DNA of 24,317 nucleotides, taken from Chloroflexota bacterium. Lineage in GTDB: Bacteria > Chloroflexota > Anaerolineae > B4-G1. Positions within the stretch are counted from its first letter, which is position 1. Each line of letters begins with the position of its first letter. Position numbers and translations under genes: made by a program. The notes under the pieces are model-generated. The model was not told the DNA's origin and searched no databases. It was given only the letters and a program-made list of their open reading frames with translations. Positions 14,733-23,500 of this stretch are shown in pieces. The stretch covers positions 1 to 24,317 of the forward strand of contig JAUVSX010000001.1 of the NCBI GenBank assembly GCA_030596915.1, given 5' to 3'.

Positions 14733-16367
14733 TCAGTTGCACCAAGGTGACGCGATGTAGTACTGGTTGGAGACACTCTGACCATCGGCTGAATCGACCC
14801 GTATCGAGTGTATGATTGTGCAGCCGGCCTCTGTGAAGTACAGGTAGTACTCCCTCTCGTTGCTGACGTCCTGGAACGCATCGTGATGGATGGTGAATGG
14901 CGGGGCGCCACCACTGATCCGCACGATGATCAGGCAGCGGTGCCCTCCCTCCGCAGTCTCGTGCCCATCTAGTTGAGTTGGCACGGGGAAGCTAAGCGGG
15001 CCAGCGCTCGGCGGGGACGTCGGCGAGGGCTCAGGTGATGGTGTAGCTGTGGGTGGCGGTGTCGTTGGCGGCGACGTTGGCGCAGGCGTCGGTGTCGCAG
15101 TGGGCGGAGCGGTCGTCGCCGAAGGCTCCAGGGTGTCGGTCGGTGTCGGCGGCACTGCAGTCGGCAAGGGCTCCGGCGTTTGCGTTGGCATAGGCGATGG
15201 CTCGGGCACGTCGGTGGGCGTCGGCAACGGGGTATCGGATGGTGCGGGCATGGGCGAAGGCGTGTCGGTTGGACTGAGCTCAGCGTCCAGCTCGTCCCCG
15301 CCAGCGGTCTCGCTCGACCCCCTGATGGGCAATGGCAGACCGATCCCGCCGCCCCCTGTGACCAATAGAGCTGCCACCGAGATTCCTGCTACCAGCACCA
15401 CGACAGCCAGGGCGACGATGACCCAGAGCCAGGCTGGCGTGCGCCTGCGACGGGGCGGCGGCCGCCTCGTAACCGGCGCCTGCACGGCGGCGGCCTGCGC
15501 CACCTGTTGCCCGCCGACGGGAACGGGCACTGGCATAGGGATCTGGCCCTTGAACGCCATCGACATCTCCTTCGCTGCAGCGAAGCGTCTGTCAATCGCC
15601 AGCTCGGTCGCCTTCATTATCACCGCTTCGGTCCGAGCCGACATGTTCGGGTTCAAGACCCGCGGGGGACGGTAGTCGCCCGGATTGGCGATGCGCATCG
15701 TCGCCGTGGGCGGAGCATACCCGGTGAGTGCCTGGTAGATGGTCGCGCCCAAGCTGTAGATGTCGCTCCGGGGATCGGTATGGCCGGCAGCGACGTCGTA
15801 CTGCTCCGGGGGCGCATACTCGGGCGTGCCCATACCTCGCATCGCCGTCCTCGTATGCGGATCGCCAGGATCCCAGAGCTTGACGAGCCCGAAGTCGACC
15901 AGAACCGCCCTCCCATCCGGCCGGATAATGACGTTCTGTGGCTTGATGTCTCGGTGAATGATACCCTGGTTATGGCAGTAGTTCAGGGCGTCCAGCAACT
16001 GGTCTGCCCAGTTCAACACCATTGATTCCGGCAGCGCTCCCGACCGCCCGATGGCGCTGGCCAGGCTCTCCCCTTCGACGAAGTCCATCACCAGATAGGT
16101 GTTGCCATCCTCCTCAAAGTAGTCCCCGACCCGTACGAGGTGCGGGTGGTTGAGGCGAGCCAGGATCTGGGCCTCTTGCTGGAACTGGCGCCGCAGCCCG
16201 GCGAGCGTGTCGGCGTCCAGGCCTGGTTGCGGGACCATCTCCTTCAGGGCGACGGAGATATCCAGGCGTGTATCCCAGGCGCGGTAGACCGCCCCCATGC
16301 CGCCTTGGCCCAACTCAGCAACGATGCGGTAGCGATTCTGGAGAACCTGTCCGGTCCGAAGCGTCAT
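14733..16367 (-). CDS. PknB-type Ser/Thr kinase, transmembrane, sharing its outside domain with the HEAT lipoprotein
   Basis: 544 residues from the ATG at 16367, which has TTGGAG six bases upstream; a TTG four codons earlier is possible but would overlap that site. Kinase domain: GQGGMGAVY (20-28), K42, HRDIKPQN (138-145), DFG (158-160), MRGMGTPEYAPPEQY (176-190). Then an arginine-rich juxtamembrane stretch (RRPPPRRRR), a transmembrane helix about 311-336, and a Thr/Pro linker of about 90 residues. The C-terminal outside domain (about 456-544) has SGGAPPFTIHHD and ends ADGQSVSNQYYIASPWCN. The last 30 residues are identical at 21 positions to the end of the adjacent lipoprotein, including two cysteines. 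The stop of the lipoprotein gene is 12 bases before this start, so the two are almost certainly co-translated. Activator ligand unknown. Confidence 0.93.
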   Translation of the reverse strand: MTLRTGQVLQNRYRIVAELGQGGMGAVYRAWDTRLDISVALKEMVPQPGLDADTLAGLRRQFQQEAQILARLNHPHLVRVGDYFEEDGNTYLVMDFVEGESLASAIGRSGALPESMVLNWADQLLDALNYCHNQGIIHRDIKPQNVIIRPDGRAVLVDFGLVKLWDPGDPHTRTAMRGMGTPEYAPPEQYDVAAGHTDPRSDIYSLGATIYQALTGYAPPTATMRIANPGDYRPPRVLNPNMSARTEAVIMKATELAIDRRFAAAKEMSMAFKGQIPMPVPVPVGGQQVAQAAAVQAPVTRRPPPRRRRTPAWLWVIVALAVVVLVAGISVAALLVTGGGGIGLPLPIRGSSETAGGDELDAELSPTDTPSPMPAPSDTPLPTPTDVPEPSPMPTQTPEPLPTAVPPTPTDTLEPSATTAPPTATPTPAPTSPPTTPPPTATPSPEPSPTSPPSAGPLSFPVPTQLDGHETAEGGHRCLIIVRISGGAPPFTIHHDAFQDVSNEREYYLYFTEAGCTIIHSIRVDSADGQSVSNQYYIASPWCN

Positions 16368-16379
16368 TGTAGACTCCAA

Positions 16380-17366
16380 TCAGTTACACCACGGGGCGTT
16401 GATATAGTAGTCATGCGATACACTCTGCCCGTCGCTCGATTCCACCTTGATCGTGTGCACGATCGTACATCCAGACGCCAAGAACACCAGGGCGACCTGC
16501 CGGTCCGCGGTCAGGACCGAGTCTGTGTCGTGATGAACGACGAACGGACCCGCCCCGCCTGTAACATGCAGGATGATGGTGACCTCATAGTTGCCGTTGA
16601 GCTTCTGCCAGTCATCAAGCATTGAGGGCACCAAGAAGTCCAATGGTCCTTCACTGCCGGCCTGCAGCGAATCCCACCACGCCTGCCATAGGGCAGGGTC
16701 CATCTCGAAATCCTCTCCCGTGATTGCCCTGAGCGCCTCGACAAGTGTCGCCTGTAGCTGCGGATCGGCCCCCTGTAGGGCCTGGATGAGCTCCGGGACT
16801 GCCTGCATAGCCTGCGGACCGAACGCCCCCAGGGCGCCGGCCACGATCTGCTGCACATCCACGTTGGGATCAGCCAGCGCCTGCATAAGGGCTGGGAGCG
16901 CCATCTCGGCCTCGGGGCCAAGCGACGTGAGCACTTGGGCGACGGCCTGACGTGTCTGGGCGTCCTGGTTGCCCAACGCCTGGATCAGCATCGGAATCGC
17001 TGGCGCGGCGTCTGGCCCCATCGCGATCAACTGGTCGGCGGCAGCCGAGCGTGCCTGGTCATCCCCCTCGACCAAGGTCTGCACGAGCCTGGTGATCTCA
17101 TCGGGAACTGGCGGCACCGTTGCAGCCGGGGGCGGGGCTACCGTCGGCGTCGGCGTGGTCGTACTCGTGGGTCGTGGGGTGGCGGTCGGCCTGAGCGTAC
17201 TGGTCGGCTCGGGCGCGTCGGTTGGTGAGGGTACGGGCGTATCCGACGGCATGGGCGTGGCCGTCGGCGAAGGAGTCGGCACAGCTTTCTGGGCGGGCTC
17301 GGCCGTGCAAGACGCTGCCAGCACCAATGCCATAGCAAGCCCAATCACAATCACTCGTCTATCCAT
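16380..17366 (-). CDS. HEAT-repeat lipoprotein with a kinase-type sensor domain
   Basis: 328 residues. N-terminal signal with a lipobox ending at C20 (LVLAASC), so it should be lipid-anchored outside the membrane. Next a Thr/Pro linker (about 28-88), then about four HEAT-like helical repeats (88-216) with recurring phrases such as AAPAIPMLIQAL, MALPALMQALAD and QAVPELIQALQG, each about 37 residues. A C-terminal domain (about 238-328) has TGGAGPFVVHHD and ends SDGQSVSHDYYINAPWCN, the same domain as the outside part of the next kinase. GGAGGT lies 6 bases before the ATG. HEAT repeats bind proteins, so a co-receptor or competitor for the kinase sensor is a fair inference. Three 12-bp direct repeats lie upstream. 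I know of no named family for the C-terminal domain. Confidence 0.88.
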   Translation of the reverse strand: MDRRVIVIGLAMALVLAASCTAEPAQKAVPTPSPTATPMPSDTPVPSPTDAPEPTSTLRPTATPRPTSTTTPTPTVAPPPAATVPPVPDEITRLVQTLVEGDDQARSAAADQLIAMGPDAAPAIPMLIQALGNQDAQTRQAVAQVLTSLGPEAEMALPALMQALADPNVDVQQIVAGALGAFGPQAMQAVPELIQALQGADPQLQATLVEALRAITGEDFEMDPALWQAWWDSLQAGSEGPLDFLVPSMLDDWQKLNGNYEVTIILHVTGGAGPFVVHHDTDSVLTADRQVALVFLASGCTIVHTIKVESSDGQSVSHDYYINAPWCN

Positions 17367-17418
17367 CTCAGCACCTCCATTGTCTGCGCCAGGCTGCGCG
17401 AAATTGTGCAGTGTGTAC

Positions 17419-17454
17419 CCTGGCGCACGTCCTGGCGCACGTCCTGGCGCACGT
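17419..17454 (-). repeat. Three perfect 12-bp direct repeats upstream of the lipoprotein gene
   Basis: CCTGGCGCACGT occurs three times head-to-tail without any change (17419-17430, 17431-17442, 17443-17454). It lies in the only 97-base gap between the phosphatase and the lipoprotein genes, 53 bases before the latter's start codon. A related GCGCCAGG occurs once more near 17386-17393. It may be an operator array or simple replication slippage. Confidence 0.75.
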
Positions 17455-17463
17455 GCAACGGTT

Positions 17464-18909
17464 CTACAGACAGCCTGCCGCTTCCAGCCTTGTCGTGTCT
17501 CCGCCGTCCTCTAGCGAGAGCACAGAGGACGACGCCGTTCCCGTTATGGCGGGCGTCACAGTGACGGCGGGTGTCTCAGCAGACGGCGGTCCGACGGTGA
17601 AGCTCCAGTGTTCGCTCGCGCGCGTTACGAGCCCCCCGGCGCGGAGCTCGACCCACCATTCGTAGTCATCACCCTCTTCCGCCACCACAGCGCAGGGGTC
17701 TGTGTCCGACTCCAATTCGCACAGCTCTCCGTGATCTGAATTCACGACGAAGTCCACCAACTGGTCGGGAGCCGGGCCGCTCCATCGCCAGCGCAGGTCG
17801 ATGGTACCGGAGGGCACGCGCGCGCCGTCCAGAGGCGACTCGAGAGTGAAGCCGACTGACCCCGCGGCGGCGGTTTCGGTCTCAGTGGGGGCGAGCGTCG
17901 CGGTCGGGAGGGGGGTGGCGTCGAGCGCGTCGGTGAGGATAGGCGTCTCGGATGGCGCAGGAGTCTCCCGCGAGAAAAGCCCGGGGAGAAAGAACCCGCC
18001 GACAACGATCAGTGCTATACCAGCCAGCGCGATCCCCCCGAGGCCAGCGATCATCCACGGAAGGAGCCGGCGCCGAGGCGTGGCTGGTGTTACCTTGGCT
18101 GCCGGCATAAGGGGCATGGTCGACGCCTCGCCCCCGGGCAATGCTGCCTGCACGACCAGCGCGCTGATGTTGTCGGAGCCGCCCCGATCGCTGGCCATAG
18201 CAATCAGCCGGGGCACCGCCTCGCTAGGCGGGTACTGGCTCATAGCTGCCAGCATGTCCTCCTCACGCACGTATTCGGAGAGACCATCTGTACACAGGAG
18301 CAGTGCGTCGCCGGGCAGCAGCTCACCGCTATAGGTATCAACCTTGACATCTGGCCTGGACCCCAGGGCCCGGGTGATGACGTTGCGCTGTGGGTGCGCG
18401 CGGGCCTCTTCGGCCGTTAGCAGGCCAGCGCGGACCTGCTCTGCAACGAAGGAGTGGTCGCGAGTGGCTTGCGTGACTTTGCCCTGGCGCATCATATAGG
18501 CCCGGCTGTCACCGACGTTGGCCAGGTATAGCTCCCGCCCTCGCACCACCGCCGCCACCACTGTCGTGCCCATACCCGCTCGCGTCGCCATCCTCTGGGC
18601 CTCCTGATAGATGTACTCGTTGGCTCTCTTGATGGCGAGAGTGAGAGAACGGCGAACGTCGACGTCCGGGTCAGCGTAGTACTGTTGCGATATCATCTCG
18701 ACAGCGCTCTGGCTGGCCACGTCTCCGGCCTGATGCCCTCCCATTCCGTCCGCCACAACGAAGAGCACCCCTTTCTGGTGTCGCTGAACTGGATCGGGCG
18801 GGCTGAAGGCGTCCAGGAAGTCTTCATTGTGGGCCCGCACGCGCCCCACGTCCGTGCCTTTGGCAAAGACGAACGGGGCGGGTTCAGGCTGGGCGTTCTC
18901 GTCGGACAT
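17464..18909 (-). CDS. PP2C-family Ser/Thr phosphatase with transmembrane helix and outside domain
   Basis: 481 residues. Metal-dependent phosphatase domain about 14-256: RAHNED (25-30), ADGMGGH (53-59), GMGTT (112-116), VGDSRAY (132-138), DHS (151-153), CTDGL (206-210), SDNIS (245-249); all metal-binding aspartates expected of PstP-like enzymes are present. A transmembrane helix spans about 284-310, then a Thr/Pro linker, then an outside domain (about 350-440) with FTLESPLDGARVPSGTIDLRW and WWVELRAGG...HWSFTVG, a fibronectin/Ig-like strand pattern with two cysteines (C397, C406), and a Thr-rich tail. AAGGAG lies 6 bases before the ATG. It begins 15 bases after the upstream kinase gene stops. 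It should remove phosphates placed by the three kinases and limit FHA binding. An outside domain of this size is unusual for PstP relatives. Confidence 0.93.
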   Translation of the reverse strand: MSDENAQPEPAPFVFAKGTDVGRVRAHNEDFLDAFSPPDPVQRHQKGVLFVVADGMGGHQAGDVASQSAVEMISQQYYADPDVDVRRSLTLAIKRANEYIYQEAQRMATRAGMGTTVVAAVVRGRELYLANVGDSRAYMMRQGKVTQATRDHSFVAEQVRAGLLTAEEARAHPQRNVITRALGSRPDVKVDTYSGELLPGDALLLCTDGLSEYVREEDMLAAMSQYPPSEAVPRLIAMASDRGGSDNISALVVQAALPGGEASTMPLMPAAKVTPATPRRRLLPWMIAGLGGIALAGIALIVVGGFFLPGLFSRETPAPSETPILTDALDATPLPTATLAPTETETAAAGSVGFTLESPLDGARVPSGTIDLRWRWSGPAPDQLVDFVVNSDHGELCELESDTDPCAVVAEEGDDYEWWVELRAGGLVTRASEHWSFTVGPPSAETPAVTVTPAITGTASSSVLSLEDGGDTTRLEAAGCL

Positions 18910-18924
18910 AGGAGTCTCCTTGAC

Positions 18925-20082
18925 CTAGGCCACTAACGCAGCCGCCGACCAGTGATAGGAGCGATGCCTCGGTTCAGGCGCGGGATATCCGTCAGCGTTC
19001 GGCGCCAGCAGGCATTCCTGAGCAGCCCCAGATGGATGCGTCGAGGCGGGGCACAGGATTGCGGGTATCACAGATGCGCGGGCGAGCGCAGGCAGAGACG
19101 TGGGCAAAGCTGAGGGCATAGACGAAGACAAGCCCGCCGCGTTGGGCAATTGTGCGGGACTGGCTGCGAGCCTGAGCCAGTACACCGCAATCAGGATCAC
19201 GATCACAACCAAGGCGATCAGCGCGACGCCAGCCGCGATCACCAGACCCTCGGACCCAGACGCCAGCGCTGTTCCACGCCCCCCGCGACGCAACAGCTCG
19301 ATGAAGGCGCCAGCGCTGGCCGGGCGTTCACGCGGGTCCTTTGACAGGGCGTCGTCGAATGGCCGTTGAACGCAGCGAGACAGGTCAGGCCTCAGTTCGC
19401 GCAAGGGTGTTGGCGCTTCTGTCAGATGCTGCCGGACCAGTACCACGTCGAGATCTCCGCCAAAGGGCGGTTGCCCGGCCAGCATCTCGTATCCAACACA
19501 GGCCAGTGAGTAGAGATCGCTCCACGGACCCACGGGCCGGTTCCCTGCCGCCTGCTCGGGAGAGAGATACCGGGGAGTACCTTGATGCGTCATGCTCCCG
19601 ACCCGGAGGGCCGACCCGAAGTCGGCCAGAACGACCCGCCCGTCCCCAAACATGAGGATGTTCTCCGGCTTGACGTCCAGGTGTACGATGCCTTGCTGAT
19701 GGATGTGGTCCAGCACGTCGGCCATCGGCGTCAGGTAGCGCAGCACTTCCTCGCGACTGAACTTACGAGCTTGCCCCTGGCACCTGCGGAGCATCTCACG
19801 TAGAGACGTGTCGACGAACTGCATAGCGAGGTACGGGTAGCCATCAGGGGTCTCGCCCGCGTCGTAGACCTGGCGAACGCCGGGGTGGGAGACATTGCCA
19901 GTAAGCCGTATCTCCCGACGAAAGGATGCAAGCGCCTGGGAACCGCGCTTGCTGAGCACCTTCAGCGCCACCCAGCGCCCGACGCTTCTCTGCCAGGCCC
20001 GGTAGATCACTGCGTGGCTACCACGGCCGATCTCCCGGTCTATCTGGTAGGAGCCAATCACATAACCGGCAGGCAGGTTCAT
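18925..20082 (-). CDS. Transmembrane Ser/Thr kinase with HLD in place of HRD
   Basis: 385 residues from the ATG at 20082, the first start giving a normal kinase N-terminus (YVIGSYQIDREIGRG). Key residues: glycine loop GRGSHAVIY (19-27), K41, E57, HLDVKPEN (134-141), DFG (154-156), GTPRYLSPEQ (168-177). Aspartate 136, N141 and the DFG are intact, so it should be active, but the HRD arginine is leucine, making it a non-RD kinase that does not need activation-loop phosphorylation in the usual way. A transmembrane helix spans about 280-303. The outside tail is only about 80 residues and has two cysteines (C344, C357). No clear ribosome binding site before 20082; the open frame continues upstream without similarity. 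It is the first gene of the kinase-phosphatase series, and the PP2C start follows by 15 bases. Confidence 0.88.
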   Translation of the reverse strand: MNLPAGYVIGSYQIDREIGRGSHAVIYRAWQRSVGRWVALKVLSKRGSQALASFRREIRLTGNVSHPGVRQVYDAGETPDGYPYLAMQFVDTSLREMLRRCQGQARKFSREEVLRYLTPMADVLDHIHQQGIVHLDVKPENILMFGDGRVVLADFGSALRVGSMTHQGTPRYLSPEQAAGNRPVGPWSDLYSLACVGYEMLAGQPPFGGDLDVVLVRQHLTEAPTPLRELRPDLSRCVQRPFDDALSKDPRERPASAGAFIELLRRGGRGTALASGSEGLVIAAGVALIALVVIVILIAVYWLRLAASPAQLPNAAGLSSSMPSALPTSLPALARASVIPAILCPASTHPSGAAQECLLAPNADGYPAPEPRHRSYHWSAAALVA

Positions 20083-20198
20083 CGATCTGACGGCGTCCGG
20101 CCTGTCCTCTGGGTCCCTGCTGCCAGATTGTGCGCAGCGGCGATCTCTCAGAATAGGGACTGGCAGCCCGACCAGGCGAACGTACGACCTCACGCTCG

Positions 20199-20228
20199 AT
20201 TCTAGCACGGTTCGAGGACAGCGGCCAA
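20199..20228 (-). promoter_or_regulatory. Candidate promoter of the kinase-phosphatase series
   Basis: On the minus strand TTGGCC (20223-20228) is followed after 18 bases by TAGAAT (20199-20204), a fair match to a sigma-70-type pair, 117 bases before the kinase start. In a GC-rich genome such matches are suggestive only. Confidence 0.3.
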
Positions 20229-20571
20229 TCACCCGTCGGGCTGAGCGCCCCTGCGAGCGACGCTCACCACTGATGTCGCGCATAGGTGGCACGACAGACC
20301 TACTCCGGGAGCTTGCGGCGGCGTGGGGCTGGTACCACGCCACCGGTGCGGCGTTCCCCGCGCTGTCGTTTCACATGCGCGGCGCTCGGGAAGCGAGACA
20401 GATCGGCCGTCGTCGTACTGAGCAGGCTGGCGACCGAGCATCACGCAGGAACTCGGCGCCGTCCGTTCACGGTGTGAGCCGGGTGGATGAACAGCAGGCG
20501 ACGCGTCACAGATATCTGCTTTCAGCGGAGCTGTCGCCGGAGCATAGTGTGGCGTATCTCGCCCGCACCGG

Positions 20572-20586
20572 GGCGCGGTACGCGCC
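20572..20586 (-). terminator. Small hairpin directly after the FHA-ABC stop codon
   Basis: GGCGCG and CGCGCC pair across a 3-base loop, beginning 1 base after the stop on the minus strand. There is no T-tract, so it is a weak candidate terminator or 3' stabiliser. Confidence 0.3.
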
Positions 20587-20587
20587 G

Positions 20588-23500
20588 CTATACACTGTCT
20601 TTCCGCCGCTGGAACACGACCGTCAGCACAATTGTGCCCAGGATGATAGCGCACATGTTGATCCAGCGGGAAACGTAGCTGCCCTTGAAAGCGCGGTTCT
20701 GGGCGTCGAAGATGGCCTTCAGCGTCCCCTCAGCGCCACCGACGGCCTGCTCCCGGTTCCGCTGCCAGTCGGCCCGGTCGTCGGCGTAGCCCTCCATCGA
20801 TAGCTGGTATTCGTCGCCCTGACCTTCGCGCTGGTCCTGATACTCCGTTCCCTGCCCTTCGCGCGCATCCTGATACTCATCGCCCTGCCCCTCGCGCAGG
20901 GCTTGATACTCATCTCCCTGTGCCTGCATATCGTCCATGTATTCGTCGAAGTCGGCAGGGTTCTCCGGCGTCGGCAGCGGCGTCATCGTCGGGTAAGGGG
21001 TCAGAGTAGGATACGGTGTGAGCGTAGGATACGGGGTTGGCTGTTCAGGCTGTTCGGGCTCCGGCTGGGCAAGGGCGGTCTGCCCTTCCTCCGTGTAGTA
21101 GTCAGGGTTCTTGATCCCGGGGAAGGTACTGCACGGTCCCGTGAAGATGCGCGAGCCCATACACTGGCAACCCGCGGCAGCCTTCTCGTCATCAGACAGA
21201 TTCAGATAGTCATTCCAGCCCAGTTGCCCGTCCTGGCCGTCCTTATCCAGGTCGTCCCAACAGGCGTCGTCCACCAAGGGCTCGCCGAACCCGAAAATGT
21301 TGACGCCGGCCTCGAAGCTCCAGCGGTTCGAGACGACGACACTGGCGATCTCACCGGCCGGCCCCAAGACGTCTAGCGGCATCAGTCCTCCGGCGAAGAG
21401 GAATTGCGGCACCAGGAACACGATCGCAAGCAGAACGGCGACGTTCTGGTTGGGCGAGAGGGCCGAGACCGTGAGCCCCATCAGGTAGCCGGAGAAGGCG
21501 CTCAGGAAAGCCGTGATGAACAGGGCGATCCACCGGGTCAGTCCGAGGGTGTCAGCCCCGACGACCGTGCCCGGCCACAGACCAACCATCAACCCGTAGC
21601 GAATGATCAAGAAAGCGACCGCCGTGTACAGGGCCATCACGAAGCCTACCCACACCTTGGAGAGGACGTACGACACAATCTTGAGATTGATCGCCCGCTC
21701 CCGCTTGTAGATGTCAACCTCCTTGACAATCTCGCGCACGCTCATCAGCATTCCAATAAGGTAGGCGATGAACGCGTTCATAAACGCCATCATAATCAGT
21801 GCGCCCGCATCGCCGGTTACGGGGTTGAAGACGTCGCGTCCGGTAGTCTCCATGAACGACATGAGGGGAGCTAGCGCGAGCATCAGCACGAGGCCAGCCC
21901 GATCCTGTGTCAGAATGCGCAGGTTGCGCCTCGAGAGGATGAAGAACTGGCGCAGAGCGGACACGCGCTTGGGGCCCGCAGTCCGCCGTACCTTGGCCGC
22001 AGTGGCCCCGGTCGGCTGGGATGCAGCATCTCCCACCTCCCGCTCTCTCAGACGTTTGATGACATACTCCATGTATGGCTGGGAGTGCTGGTAGCGCTTG
22101 GCCCATTCGTCTCCCTCTCCGCGCGTCTCGTCCTCGAGGAGCACATAGATGTCGTCGAATTCGATGTCCTTGGTGCGGCGCTCGTGGTCGGTACGGAACT
22201 GGTCGAAGTAGGTCAGCGCCTCCTCAGGCGGGCCGTAGTAGGCCACGTGCCCACCGCGCACCAGGAAGATAACCTTGTCGCACATCATCACGTTCTTGGT
22301 AGCGTGGGTGATCAGGAGAATGGTACGCCCTTGGTCCGCCAACTTGCGCAGCAGGCGCATCATGTTGTACTCGGTGCCAGGATCCAACCCGCTGGTCGGC
22401 TCGTCGAGGAAGAACAGGCGCGGCTTGGTAATAAGCTCCACACCGATAGAGACGCGCTTGAGCTGCCCACCCGAGAGCTTGTTGATGGGCAGGTCCCTGC
22501 GTTCGCTCAGGTCGAGTTCTTCCATCACCTCCAGGATGCGCTGGTTTCGCTCCTCGGGCGTCGTGTCGGCGGGCATGCGCAATTGGGCTGAATAGTCCAG
22601 CGCAGAGTACACGGTCAGCTCTGTGTGCACGATGTCCTGTTGAGGCACGTACCCCATGTCGTTGCGGAACATGTCGGAGTTCTGGTAGAGATCGATGTTG
22701 TTGACCAAGACCGTGCCGTGGGTTGCTGGCCGAAACCCATTGATGGCATCCATCAACGTGGACTTTCCCGAGCCACTCAGCCCGACCAGCGCGACGAACT
22801 CCTGAGCAAAGATGGACAGTGATATGTCTTGCAGAAGGTTCTTGTCTTTGCTGACCCACTTGTGGAGGCGCAATGCATCGACTCGCAGCCCTTCCACCGC
22901 CATGCGCTGCAGCACGTTCGCGCCTAGACGCAACCGGTACGGACCAATCCGCACCTCGTCACCTTCCTTGAGCCAGCCCTGCTTCTCAATCCGCTTCCCG
23001 TTGACGAAGACACCGTTGGAGCTCTTGAGGTCGGTGATGCGCTGGCGCGTGCCCATTCGCTCGATCGTTGCGTGATAGCGGCTAACCAGGGGGTGATCGA
23101 GCACCACCGTGTTCTCACGTGACCGGCCGATAGTGACTGTGTCGGAGGTGAGCTGAAGCTTCTGCGAAGGCTGAGGGGCGGCGGCGGCGGGGCGAGGCGC
23201 TACAGACTGGAAGCCGATTCGCTCGCGAAACTCGAGCGCCACGTCCCGTCCGATGTAGAGCACATCGCCATTCGACAGCACTCTCTGCTGCACGGGCTGG
23301 CCGCCGAACTGCAGACCGTTGCGGCTCCCCAGATCGGTGATCCAGACGGACCCATCGGCTGTCTCGACCCGTGCGTGGTGGCTCGAAACCGTGGGCGATT
23401 CGATCACGATCGCGTTGTCGTCCGCGCGCCCCAAGGTCATGCTGGGAGCCGTGACTGCGTAGCGTGTCTGGCGCCCCGCCAAGTGGACGATCAGTCCCGC

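Larger units (their letters stand above)
20083..20587. other. 505-base gap between the FHA-ABC gene and the kinase series
   Basis: No supported gene on either strand; open frames here have no recognisable motif. It holds a candidate minus-strand promoter (20199-20228), a 10-base palindrome CAGATATCTG near 20513, and a small hairpin right after the ABC gene. The length indicates that the kinase series has its own promoter rather than depending on the transporter transcript. Confidence 0.6.

Noticed and set aside
18925..20082. Pseudokinase interpretation because of HLD
   Set aside because: Lysine 41, aspartate 136, asparagine 141 and DFG are all present; only the arginine is changed, which fits an active non-RD kinase.
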